The translations under genes and the position numbers were made by a program. The notes beneath the pieces were generated by a model that saw nothing but the letters and a program-made list of their open reading frames with translations, was not told the DNA's origin and searched no databases. 64,000 nucleotides of DNA from Rhodoferax sp. (lineage in GTDB: Bacteria; Pseudomonadota; Gammaproteobacteria; Burkholderiales; Burkholderiaceae_C): assembly GCA_029865845.1 (NCBI GenBank), contig JARXAM010000023.1, positions 50,663-114,662 of the forward strand, read 5' to 3'. Position 1 is the stretch's first letter, and the number at the start of each line of letters is the position of its first letter. Shown here one piece after another: positions 47,489 through 56,156 of the stretch.

Positions 47489-48550
47489 ATGATTGTTTCT
47501 GCCTACCAATTCGCCGACGGGGTGGAGCTGGCACCCGATGCCATTGCCAGCGCCGCAGATGCTGTGCGCGCGGGACGCCTGATTGGCTTACCCACCGAGA
47601 CGGTGTATGGCCTGGGTGCGGATGCGTCTGACCCGGTGGCCGTGGGCAAGATATTTGGCGCCAAGGGCCGCCCGGCCGACCACCCGCTGATCGTCCACGT
47701 GGCTGCGTTTGACGGCGGCATGGGCGGCGTGGCGCATTACTGCGCCCGTGTGCCTGCATTTGCGCAGCAACTCATGTCGGCCTTCTGGCCGGGTCCACTC
47801 ACCCTCATCCTGCCGCGCAAAGAAGGTGTGGGCGAAGCCGCTGCTGGTGGCCAGAACAGCATTGGGCTGCGTTGCCCGGCGCACCCGGTTGCCCAAGCTG
47901 TGCTGGACTCGTTGCGCAAGCCCTTGCCTGGCAGTCGCGAGGTGTGGGGTATCGCGGCACCCAGCGCCAATAAGTTCGGCCGCGTAAGCCCCACCACCGC
48001 CGCCCACGTGCACAGCGAGTTTGGCGACGATTTGCTGATTCTGGACGGTGGCCCCTGCGAAGTGGGCATCGAGTCCACCATCATCGACTGCACCCGCGGT
48101 GCGCCCGTGTTGCTACGCCCCGGCTCCATCACCGCACAACAGGTGGAAGACGCGTGCGGACGCGCGCTGTTGTCCAAAGAAGCGCTGCAGGTGCAGGGTC
48201 AACATGCGCCACGCGCCTCGGGTACCTTGGAGTCGCACTACGCGCCCCGTGCCACCGTGCGGCTGATGGATGCCAAAGCGTTACAGGCAGCACTGGATCT
48301 GTTGGGTAGCACCGCCTCGCCGGACAAGCGCCCCTGCATTGCGCTCTACCACCGAAGCCCCTTGCATGTGCGCTCACCGATGGTGCTCGCCCATCGCATG
48401 CCGACGCACGCGCAGCCGGCGGCACACGAGCTGTTCTCCAAGTTGCGGGAAATGGACGCACAAGGCGTTGGCCTTATATGGGTGGAAACCCCGCCCACTG
48501 CCCCAGAGTGGGACGGTGTGCGCGACCGCCTCACGCGCGCGGCCGCCTAG
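47489..48550 (+). CDS. tsaC: L-threonylcarbamoyladenylate synthase (Sua5-type)
   Basis: 353 residues from the ATG at 47489; the track start is a TTG ten codons earlier. The YrdC domain shows GRLIGLPTETVYGLGADA, IFGAKGRPADHPLIVHV and AAPSANKFGRVSPTTAAHV, STIIDCTRGAPVLLRPGSIT. A linker (HYAPRATVRLMDAK) and a C-terminal Sua5 domain make it the longer Sua5 form rather than the short TsaC. Makes threonylcarbamoyl-AMP for tRNA t6A37. TsaB, another step of the same pathway, is 9 kb downstream. Follows purK closely. Confidence 0.93.
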   Translation: MIVSAYQFADGVELAPDAIASAADAVRAGRLIGLPTETVYGLGADASDPVAVGKIFGAKGRPADHPLIVHVAAFDGGMGGVAHYCARVPAFAQQLMSAFWPGPLTLILPRKEGVGEAAAGGQNSIGLRCPAHPVAQAVLDSLRKPLPGSREVWGIAAPSANKFGRVSPTTAAHVHSEFGDDLLILDGGPCEVGIESTIIDCTRGAPVLLRPGSITAQQVEDACGRALLSKEALQVQGQHAPRASGTLESHYAPRATVRLMDAKALQAALDLLGSTASPDKRPCIALYHRSPLHVRSPMVLAHRMPTHAQPAAHELFSKLREMDAQGVGLIWVETPPTAPEWDGVRDRLTRAAA

Positions 48551-48573
48551 GCCGCGCCGCGCGCACACAAAAA

Positions 48574-48602
48574 AAGGCCGCTTGCCCAGGGGCTGCGGCC
48601 TT
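48574..48602 (-). terminator. Intrinsic terminator of the ompW gene
   Basis: AAGGCCGC-(13 nt)-GCGGCCTT forms an 8-bp stem. On the minus strand it is followed by TTTTTT, about 20 bases after the OmpW stop. On the plus strand only two Ts follow, so it mainly serves the minus-strand gene, though it may also limit tsaC read-through. Confidence 0.85.
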
Positions 48603-48622
48603 GCACGTGGGTCCAAAAACAA

Positions 48623-49294
48623 TCAGAACTTGTAGCCAACGGTCAGGCCATAAGCGCTGGGGTCCAGGGTGATATCCATGGACTGCCCGGTGGACAATTT
48701 GGTTCTGGTTTTCAAGGGCGTGAAGCTGTAGAACACATCCACAAACCATTGCTTGTTGATGGCCACTGTGGACCCGATCTGCGCGGTGTAGGTCAGTTGC
48801 GGATCGATGGTGATTTTGGTTGCGCTCCCGCCCGGATTGGTGAGGGCGGTCAAGGCCCCGGAACCTGTTTCATTGAAGAAGTAGGCATAGGTCAGGCCCA
48901 AGCCCACATAGGGGCGCCACGCTGCTGAGGGCTCCATCCACCGGTATTGCACCAGCGCACTGACAGGCAGGGCCGACACCTTGCCGATTTGGCCCACCCC
49001 CGCCAGCGCGCCCGCGCCCGAGAGTTTGTGCTCAAAGGGCAAGGCCAGCGGAACGTCCACGGACACATGGTCGGTCACCATGTAGCTCACGCCGCCAATC
49101 ACTTGGCTGGCCGCGCTCACATCGGCTTTGGAGTTGCTCAGGCTGGGGGCGCTCAGGCTCCCGCTGTCTACGTGGGGCGCGATGGTGCCAAACCCACCGC
49201 GCGCCATCCAGGTGCCTGCACTCTGGGCCCATGCGCCAGAACCCGCAGCGGCCACCAAAACAGCCCCCGCAAAAAACTGTGTTGTGACTTTCAT
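48623..49294 (-). CDS. OmpW family outer-membrane protein
   Basis: 223 residues from the ATG at 49294; the track start is 12 codons early, and GGAAAG precedes this ATG. A signal peptide (KVTTQFFAGAVLVAAAGSGAWAQ) is followed by an 8-stranded barrel pattern: VIGGVSYMVTDHVSVDVPLALPFEHKL, LPVSALVQYRWMEPSAAWRPYVGLGLTYAYFFNE, and a C-terminal GLTVGYKF ending in aromatic Phe. OmpW barrels form channels for small hydrophobic molecules. Downstream of the SGNH gene with 26 bp between; ends at a clear terminator. Confidence 0.9.
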   Translation of the reverse strand: MKVTTQFFAGAVLVAAAGSGAWAQSAGTWMARGGFGTIAPHVDSGSLSAPSLSNSKADVSAASQVIGGVSYMVTDHVSVDVPLALPFEHKLSGAGALAGVGQIGKVSALPVSALVQYRWMEPSAAWRPYVGLGLTYAYFFNETGSGALTALTNPGGSATKITIDPQLTYTAQIGSTVAINKQWFVDVFYSFTPLKTRTKLSTGQSMDITLDPSAYGLTVGYKF

Positions 49295-49320
49295 GATGTG
49301 TCTTTCCAAAGATGGAGGTC

Positions 49321-50496
49321 TCAGAGCCAACCGGCAGCGGCCAATTCTTTGGCCACGAGCTGCGCTAACAGTTGGTACCCGTAGGGCGTGGGGTGGACAG
49401 AGTCGGCAAACAAGTACTTCGACACATCACCGCTGTTCACGTTGCTGGCATTGCACACCAAAGAACTGCCCAGCACATTGGGCGCGGGCGTGGCCAAATT
49501 GCAGGCGGTGCCGGTGACGTTGCTCAGGCCGTATTGGGGCGGGTTGGCGACCTGGTCGGTGCTGACGGTATAGGCATCTACCAGCCGGACCCGCGCGTCC
49601 TGGCCCAAGCCCGCAGCCAGTGCGGCATTGAATGACTGCGACAGTGCATTGACAATGGCGCGCATGCCCGGATTGCTGGCCTCTTGCGCATCGGCAAAGG
49701 GCGTGCGGCTCAAATTGGGCATGTTGATCACCACCACCCGCGTGGCCCCTTTGGCCAGCAACTGGGTTTTGACGAGGGTGGCCAGTTCGGTGCCGGCGGC
49801 AGCCATTTTTGCGGCCAAAACTCCTGCCGTCACAGTCAGCACATTGGCGCCTGCGCCGCCAACAGTGGCCAGATCGGTACCGGTCCAGCCTGCAACCCCG
49901 GTGGCGTAGGTGGGCAAGGACGCATTTCCCAGCAAGCCTAAAACGCCGAGTTGAACAAAGGCATCGTTGCCGCCAGCCATCACCGTGACGAGCTCAGTGC
50001 CCTTGAAGTCGCCATGCCGGGTCAGGTGGTCGTTGATCTGGAATGCCACGGGCTCGGTCAACTGGCCCAGTGCGGCGCTGTCGGGTAGGTTTCTGTTGCC
50101 AATGCCCACGACCCCAGTCACCCGTGAGCCGCCCTGGGCATAGTTGGTACACGCCGCGTTGGCCTGGCGCGCCACCACAAAGTTCAGCCCCATCGCCGCC
50201 ACCGAGCCATCACCGTTCAAGCCCGTCACGGCCGGACACGGTGCCGTTAGTCCCAACTGGGTGGCAATGCGTTGGGTCCAGTTCTGGGCCGACGCGCCGT
50301 TGACGGTGTATTTGCCACCCCCCAGGGTTGCGATAGAGCCCACGCCATGGGTGCCCACATCGCTCAAACTGTCCCCAAAGGAGACCAAGCTGCTGTACCT
50401 GACCTTGGGGGCTTGGTCACCATCACCGCCCCCGCCGCAGGCCACTAGCATGGAAGCAGCGATGCAAGCGGCAACGCCCGTTTTGCGTATACCCAT
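49321..50496 (-). CDS. SGNH/GDSL hydrolase lipoprotein
   Basis: 391 residues. A lipoprotein signal (KTGVAACIAASMLVAC) is followed by a Gly-rich linker. The catalytic blocks are visible: SFGDSLSDVGTHG (Ser nucleophile), YAQGGSRV, AGGNDAFVQ (Asn of block III) and DSVHPTPYGYQLLA (Asp-His of block V). Likely an outer-membrane-anchored esterase or lipase acting on an unknown ester. Between dacB and ompW on the minus strand; spacing of 26 bp to ompW suggests a shared transcript. Confidence 0.9.
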   Translation of the reverse strand: MGIRKTGVAACIAASMLVACGGGGDGDQAPKVRYSSLVSFGDSLSDVGTHGVGSIATLGGGKYTVNGASAQNWTQRIATQLGLTAPCPAVTGLNGDGSVAAMGLNFVVARQANAACTNYAQGGSRVTGVVGIGNRNLPDSAALGQLTEPVAFQINDHLTRHGDFKGTELVTVMAGGNDAFVQLGVLGLLGNASLPTYATGVAGWTGTDLATVGGAGANVLTVTAGVLAAKMAAAGTELATLVKTQLLAKGATRVVVINMPNLSRTPFADAQEASNPGMRAIVNALSQSFNAALAAGLGQDARVRLVDAYTVSTDQVANPPQYGLSNVTGTACNLATPAPNVLGSSLVCNASNVNSGDVSKYLFADSVHPTPYGYQLLAQLVAKELAAAGWL

Positions 50497-50617
50497 AAAA
50501 CTCTCCTAAGAATAAAAAAAGAACGACCGTGCTTTTGTACTCAGGATGTTAGGCCTTTGCCCATGGGTTGCGCACTAGGGTAAGTACGTCTAGGCGCATG
50601 CGCTTCGTGCAGTGCGT

Positions 50618-52096
50618 TCAATCGCGCGCGGCCCACTCCACCAGGGCTTCCACGGCCGGTCGGGCTTCTTCCGCGCGGGGATGGTTGACAAACGCCACCA
50701 GCACATAGCGTTTGCCACTTTGTGCGTGCACATAGCCTGCCAAGGCAACCACGCCGTTGAGGCTGCCGGTTTTCAGGTGGGCCACGCCGGCGCGGGGTGT
50801 TTTCAGTCGTCTGAGCGTGCCGTCAACGCCGCTGATGGGCAGCGAGGACATGAGCTCGGGCATGAACGGTGCCGCATAGGTTTTGAGCAATAAACGGCCC
50901 ATCGCCTGCGCCGAGATGCGCTCATGGCGCGAGAGGCCGGAGCCGTTGTCCACCGTGGGCGCATCGTCGTCGCCCAACCACCCTTTCCACCACCGTTGCA
51001 CGCGCGTGCGGCTGGCAGCAAAGCTCCCGGCAGGCAGTTGTACGTTGGCCACCACATCGGGCGGCAGGCCCGGGGGCGTGTCTGCCACGCGGCCCAGGGT
51101 CAGAAACACCTGCTGGGCCATGACGTTGTTGCTGAATTTGTTGATGTCGCGAATCAGCTCTGCCAGGGGGGCAGAGGTAGTAACCAGAGTGGGTTTGCGG
51201 ACCAGCAAGCCCTCCGGTACCGTACCGCGCCGCACCTGTCCCCGCAACACGCCGCCCATGCTCTCCCACATGCCCCGCACGGCCCGTGTGCCAAACAGTT
51301 GGGGGTCTGCATACGCCACAGGCCACGCCCGCTCTTCACACGCCGCCGGATAGCTTCCTGCAAATTGGACGCGCAGCGGGTTGGAAAAGTCCGCCCGCAG
51401 TGCCGCCCGGTAGTCTCCACATTCCGCAGGTTTGGTACTGAGCGCTACCGTGGATGGCAGGGCCACGCCCGCCAGTGGCGGGTCGTACTGCACATACGCT
51501 ACCTTGCCTTCTGGGCTTGGCGTAAATGTCATGACCATGGAGTGAAAGTTCAGCAGCAAGGCATCGGGTGCCACGTTGTAGGGGCGCTGGCCTTCGCCAT
51601 CGAACGCGGCGGGGTTGGGGGGCGGCAGGTCCCACGCGTCATGGTCCAGCACCACATCGCCGGTAATGGTCTGGATACCCAGCCCTTGCACCCGGCGCAG
51701 CAGCAGCCACAAGCGCTCCATGACCAGCTTGGGGTCCCCCAAGCCTTTGAGGTACACATCGCCTTGCAGCACCCCCTTGTGCACCTTGCCGTCTACGTAC
51801 ACCGGGGTGGCCCAGGTGTAGGCCGGGCCCAGCAGGTCCAGGGCTGCCACGGTGGTCACCAGTTTCATGGTGGAAGCCGGGTTCATCGGGGCATTGCTGC
51901 GGTGCGCGAGTCGGGGGGGCGTGCCGCCTTGGGCATCCGTCACCAAAAACGACACCGCGTCCAGCGGCACTTTCGCGCGGGTTAGCGCGGCGTCAACCTC
52001 GGGCGGGAGGGCTTGGGCGGTGGCGCTGGCAGAGAACAGCGTTGTTGTGAACAGCGCGGCACCAAGCAGGACACAGCGAGTAAAGGTGAAGTGCAT
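50618..52096 (-). CDS. dacB: D-alanyl-D-alanine carboxypeptidase/endopeptidase (PBP4)
   Basis: 492 residues with a signal peptide (LLGAALFTTTLFSASATA). Penicillin-binding motifs in order: STMK (75-78, catalytic Ser75), SNN in INKFSNNVMAQQ, and KTG in VAHLKTGSLNGVV. The large insert between the first two motifs is typical of class C PBP4/DacB. Trims or cleaves peptidoglycan cross-links in the periplasm. Lies 19 bp after the large NTPase gene on the same strand; whether they share a transcript is unclear. Confidence 0.95.
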   Translation of the reverse strand: MHFTFTRCVLLGAALFTTTLFSASATAQALPPEVDAALTRAKVPLDAVSFLVTDAQGGTPPRLAHRSNAPMNPASTMKLVTTVAALDLLGPAYTWATPVYVDGKVHKGVLQGDVYLKGLGDPKLVMERLWLLLRRVQGLGIQTITGDVVLDHDAWDLPPPNPAAFDGEGQRPYNVAPDALLLNFHSMVMTFTPSPEGKVAYVQYDPPLAGVALPSTVALSTKPAECGDYRAALRADFSNPLRVQFAGSYPAACEERAWPVAYADPQLFGTRAVRGMWESMGGVLRGQVRRGTVPEGLLVRKPTLVTTSAPLAELIRDINKFSNNVMAQQVFLTLGRVADTPPGLPPDVVANVQLPAGSFAASRTRVQRWWKGWLGDDDAPTVDNGSGLSRHERISAQAMGRLLLKTYAAPFMPELMSSLPISGVDGTLRRLKTPRAGVAHLKTGSLNGVVALAGYVHAQSGKRYVLVAFVNHPRAEEARPAVEALVEWAARD

Positions 52097-52115
52097 AAGT
52101 GGATTCCGGAAACAT

Positions 52116-55100
52116 TCAGGGCTTGGCGCAGTCGATGACCAGTACCGTGATCTTGTGCTTCAACTCGCGGGGTACGGTGGCAGTCAGTCGTTGTTGGAGT
52201 TCGTGCGGGGTTTTGGGCTTGTGTCCGCCGTCAGCAGCTGTGATATTTTTGAAAGCTCCGGTGAACCAAAAGACGATGTACACCCCATACCCATCGCTGC
52301 CACGCTCGCGGCTGTATTTGGCGATGAGTTGCTCGTGAACGGCTTTCCATACATCTCTATGTGAGTCTCGTTTGATCTCTATGGGTATCTGGTTCGCTCC
52401 ATACATAACTTTGATGTCTGCGCGCTTGTGCTCTGCATACGCGCCCTCTTGCTCTGCATGGACCTTTAGTGGGCCAAAGACCTTCTTGAGGTCCGACAGT
52501 AAGGCGTCACGGCAGTCGTTTTCTAGCCGAGGTGTGTCCGCGTTCCAGTACTGTGTGTAGTCGTTGGTGTTTCCGTGGCGGATTTCTCTTGCCAGTAGGT
52601 TCAACTGGTCTACCACCAGCGCATGCAAGTCTGCTGCGTTGGCCGGCTCCAGGTTGGCCAGGGTGTGGCATACCTCGGTGACGGAAGCGGGACGGAAGAG
52701 GGCTTTGCGGCGCAGGATGTTTTGTTCATAGCGCGCACGTTGGAGTCTTTCTTCCCATGGCTTGAGGGCACGCCGCCCAATCAGGTTGTCCAGCAAGCCT
52801 TGTGCTTCGTTTGAAGGACTTGATGCGAGGGCATTGATGAGATGCTGCACATAGCGAACAGTTTCTCTGGCAGGGGTCACTGTGTGAATTTCTCCGGTTT
52901 CCGTATCTTCGGGTGGCGTGAAATTTGGACCCAAATGTTCAATGAATAGTGCCGCCGCATCTAAGCTCAGCGTTGTGGAGTCATCAGATTCAAGAAAATG
53001 TCCCCTCAGCAGATCGGATGCATGTGCAGCACGAGACTGGTTGGTTCCAAGGTACTGTTTCAATTGGCTCAAGTAGAGCGTTGGTGCAACCTGAACACCT
53101 GCGGTGAGCCAATACACGCGTTGTGCAACATCCAGGTTAGCCATCGCAAGACGTTTTGCGATGAGAGAAAGTTGCTCTGAACGCGGTAGCTCGGGGAGCA
53201 CGCGCTTGATCAGCGATCGCACATACTGCAGTTGGGTTGCAGTAAGTCTGGTTGGTAGTGATTCGATAATGCTGGCTGCGATGGGGAGGCGAATGGCGTG
53301 GAGGACATCGTCATGGATAAAAGCATTCAGCCCGGACAAATGTGTAGCCTTTTTTGAAAGTTCTTTTTGGACCAAGGTTTGCAAAATGGGGGTTACCAAG
53401 TCCGGCCGTTCTTCGGTTAACTTGGCGAACCAAGTTGGCGGCGTCCGGTCTCTGCTGGTCAGCCGAAATGCAATCAGTGTTCGAAGTAGTTCCTGACGGA
53501 GGTTCAGCGCATCTGACGGTGACTCTTGAAACCTCAAATGCATTGCTGCCAAGCACGCAGCCGAGATACGAAGAAATCGACTCTCTACATGCAAATCAAG
53601 AATTTGCTTTGCATCCGGGAGATCAGTCCGATGCAAGCATTGGCGCAGCCCTTCCAGAGCCAAGTCCACCCAGTAGGTGTTTTCTTGGCAAAGTTTGAGC
53701 AATCTTTCCTCAGGGGATTTCAGGTTGCTGTTGTGCAAGGCATCCAGGTAGGCTTGCCCGATTTCTCTGAGTAAATCGAAGTGTGCTTCTTGGGTGGAGA
53801 GTTTGGGGAGCTCGGCGGCAAGAAACAGCCGCCTTTTTTGTTGGCGTTGCGTTGTCTTGTATGTGTTGTTCTGCTCGTTGATGGATAGCTGGACTTCATC
53901 AGGCGGGTAAGGTGACGACAAGATAGCGGTGTTGATCCAGTCGAGATCATTCGGGTGGTTTTCTGCCCATGACGACAAGCGATCGATTGCTGCTTCACTT
54001 CCGTCAATTTGTTTGGCAATTTCAAATGACTCGCGGATCAAGACCTTCCTCAGCTCTTCATTGCAGCTTTCGGCAAGGTGCAGATACCAGCTGGGTGCGT
54101 CGCTTGATTGGGGGGCGTTGCATAACGTGTTCCATAAGGTTTGCACGTACTTTCTTGCTAAACCTTGGGAGCCGTCAAACTTTGTTAGTCCGTATTCGAA
54201 GAGCGCTTTGTAATGTGCCGGGTGATCAATAAACCATTGGCTTAGTGCCTCGCGGTTGTCCTGTTCCAAGCCGTTTTCTCCGTAATCGCCCACGCCAAGT
54301 GATAGCCATTGGTAGACCGTTGCGGTGTCACTTATCTCGCCAAAATGAGTAACGGTTTCTACAAGCAGGTTCCCCACCATTGCAGATAGCTCATATTCAC
54401 CGCCGTCTGAGCTCAACCGGATGTTGCTTGTGACCAAGGAGTCCATCAGGTCGGGGAGCGCCTCGCGCGGTGTGTAACGCGACAGATGGCTCCAGAATTC
54501 CCATTGGCTGTTGTTGAGCTTGAGTGATCTGGGGGTGAAGTAGCCCCAGATTTCTTGGGTAGAGAGGCTGTTCGGATAAAGGTGCTTTAACAGCTCGCCC
54601 AATAGAGCGTCGTCACCGTCCTCAATGCTCTTGTTCCAGACTTGCTCCAGAAGTTCTCTTGTGATCGTCCAATCGTGGTTCGTTTGGCCTGTGATGCACA
54701 GCACTCCCAATGCGCTCTGCCGTATCTCCGAGCGGTAGGTCGCATCGCTGACTAACCGAACTAACTCGCCAGTCAAGCCCGGCATGGCTTGCCCATGCTC
54801 CATCGCCTCCAACACACAGTCCAACACCGCTTGGTGTGCGGGGCTGCGGTCAGGAGATTCGAGCCATTCCCGGAACGTGGCTTCCATGTCGGGTGTGGCC
54901 AATGCACCAAACGGTCTGCTGGCCCAGTTCTGGCTGCGAAAGTGCGCGTAGCGTTGGGCCTCGCGCTGCAAGGCTTGGAGGATGTGCTTCTTTTCGGCCA
55001 CGCTGAATCGCAACACATCGCCGTGTAGCACCAGCCCGAGTGCATCCTGGTCTATCAAGGTACGCCGGACGCTCTCATCTGTCACGACCGCCAACCATGC

Positions 55101-56156
55101 ATGCAACCCCCGCAGTTCGGGCACTACGCCACCGTCTTCGCCCTGGATGAGTGCGAGCACGCGGTTCGCGGGCAGGTGACTGCGTATCCGGTCGGCCAGA
55201 TACGTCGCGCCCAAATACTCCGCCACGGTGCGGTGCACGGGGGTGAAGTTCCCTTGGCCGTCGCTGGAAAAAAGGTGGGTATCTAGTGCTTTGTTGCAGG
55301 CATCCGTGCTCGGTGTGCCCGCACCGCCGGAAAGTAGCATGGTCAGCACCATCGTATGCGGGGTGTCCTGTTTTGGGCGCTGAAATGCAATGGCAGAGCT
55401 ACCGGATAGCAGCATGACTGCGCACAGGTAGCCTGCAGCATTTAAGAGCTGTGCATCGGGGATGGAGTTGCGGCGCTGCGCGTCGAGGTGAACTTGGTTT
55501 TGTTCTTGGACCAGTTTGGTGCAGGCTTTTTCGTACACCTCCGCCTTGCTGCGGGGCCAGCGCTCTGCGGAGTTGCCTACCGCCTCCACCAACATGCGCA
55601 GGGTTTGCGGGTTGGTGAGCAGGCCGCCCAAGTCTTTGTGATGGGCTTGGTCTACAAAAGCTTGTGCGTCTGCTTCGCTCGCTTTGAGCCAAAGGGCTGT
55701 GAATTGCAGAATCTGTGCATCGTTGAGTTCTGTCAGATGAAGCTCTGCAAACTCACCTTCGCCCGCCAGCCGCTCCAAGGCGTCGCTGTCGGTACTGCCG
55801 CGCCAGTCGGCTTCGCGGCACGAAAGGCGAAAGGGCGGGGTGTCCATAGCATTGAGTTTGATGCGGATGTCCTTCAAAGGGGATCGCCCCTCCAGTGCGG
55901 CCGCTTCATCCAGACCGTCAATGAAGATGGGGTGTCGGTAGCCGTCGGGCGGCGTGAGGTCCAGAAAGTCGCTGGCTTTGAGGTATTCGCCCCCTTCTTG
56001 TTCGGCCAAGATTTTGAAAGTCGTGGTCTTTCCTGCGCCAGGGTCCCCCAGCAGCACCCACGCGCGCAGGCTTTGGTAGTCCGCCAACGGCCTGGCCTCG
56101 GTGAGTGAGCCATCCGGCTTTCTTGCACAAACTGTCCGCTCGATGGCTAACCTCAT
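52116..56156 (-). CDS. Large STAND/NACHT-like P-loop NTPase with C-terminal nuclease motif
   Basis: 1346 residues. The NTPase is at the N-terminus: Walker A GDPGAGKTT (37-45), Walker B PIFIDGLDE (76-84), then RLSCREADW, which resembles the sensor region of NACHT-like proteins. A long helical, repeat-rich region follows, probably a solenoid sensor. Near the C-terminus ADIKVMYGANQIPIEIKRD gives a PD-(D/E)XK-like set: D1247, E1260, K1262. The arrangement fits a sensor NTPase with a nuclease effector, as in several bacterial anti-phage proteins, but with the effector at the C-terminus. Overlaps the AAA_14 gene upstream by 4 bp. Composition changes along the gene: the 5' third is GC-rich and the rest AT-richer. 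Confidence 0.75.
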   Translation of the reverse strand: MRLAIERTVCARKPDGSLTEARPLADYQSLRAWVLLGDPGAGKTTTFKILAEQEGGEYLKASDFLDLTPPDGYRHPIFIDGLDEAAALEGRSPLKDIRIKLNAMDTPPFRLSCREADWRGSTDSDALERLAGEGEFAELHLTELNDAQILQFTALWLKASEADAQAFVDQAHHKDLGGLLTNPQTLRMLVEAVGNSAERWPRSKAEVYEKACTKLVQEQNQVHLDAQRRNSIPDAQLLNAAGYLCAVMLLSGSSAIAFQRPKQDTPHTMVLTMLLSGGAGTPSTDACNKALDTHLFSSDGQGNFTPVHRTVAEYLGATYLADRIRSHLPANRVLALIQGEDGGVVPELRGLHAWLAVVTDESVRRTLIDQDALGLVLHGDVLRFSVAEKKHILQALQREAQRYAHFRSQNWASRPFGALATPDMEATFREWLESPDRSPAHQAVLDCVLEAMEHGQAMPGLTGELVRLVSDATYRSEIRQSALGVLCITGQTNHDWTITRELLEQVWNKSIEDGDDALLGELLKHLYPNSLSTQEIWGYFTPRSLKLNNSQWEFWSHLSRYTPREALPDLMDSLVTSNIRLSSDGGEYELSAMVGNLLVETVTHFGEISDTATVYQWLSLGVGDYGENGLEQDNREALSQWFIDHPAHYKALFEYGLTKFDGSQGLARKYVQTLWNTLCNAPQSSDAPSWYLHLAESCNEELRKVLIRESFEIAKQIDGSEAAIDRLSSWAENHPNDLDWINTAILSSPYPPDEVQLSINEQNNTYKTTQRQQKRRLFLAAELPKLSTQEAHFDLLREIGQAYLDALHNSNLKSPEERLLKLCQENTYWVDLALEGLRQCLHRTDLPDAKQILDLHVESRFLRISAACLAAMHLRFQESPSDALNLRQELLRTLIAFRLTSRDRTPPTWFAKLTEERPDLVTPILQTLVQKELSKKATHLSGLNAFIHDDVLHAIRLPIAASIIESLPTRLTATQLQYVRSLIKRVLPELPRSEQLSLIAKRLAMANLDVAQRVYWLTAGVQVAPTLYLSQLKQYLGTNQSRAAHASDLLRGHFLESDDSTTLSLDAAALFIEHLGPNFTPPEDTETGEIHTVTPARETVRYVQHLINALASSPSNEAQGLLDNLIGRRALKPWEERLQRARYEQNILRRKALFRPASVTEVCHTLANLEPANAADLHALVVDQLNLLAREIRHGNTNDYTQYWNADTPRLENDCRDALLSDLKKVFGPLKVHAEQEGAYAEHKRADIKVMYGANQIPIEIKRDSHRDVWKAVHEQLIAKYSRERGSDGYGVYIVFWFTGAFKNITAADGGHKPKTPHELQQRLTATVPRELKHKITVLVIDCAKP

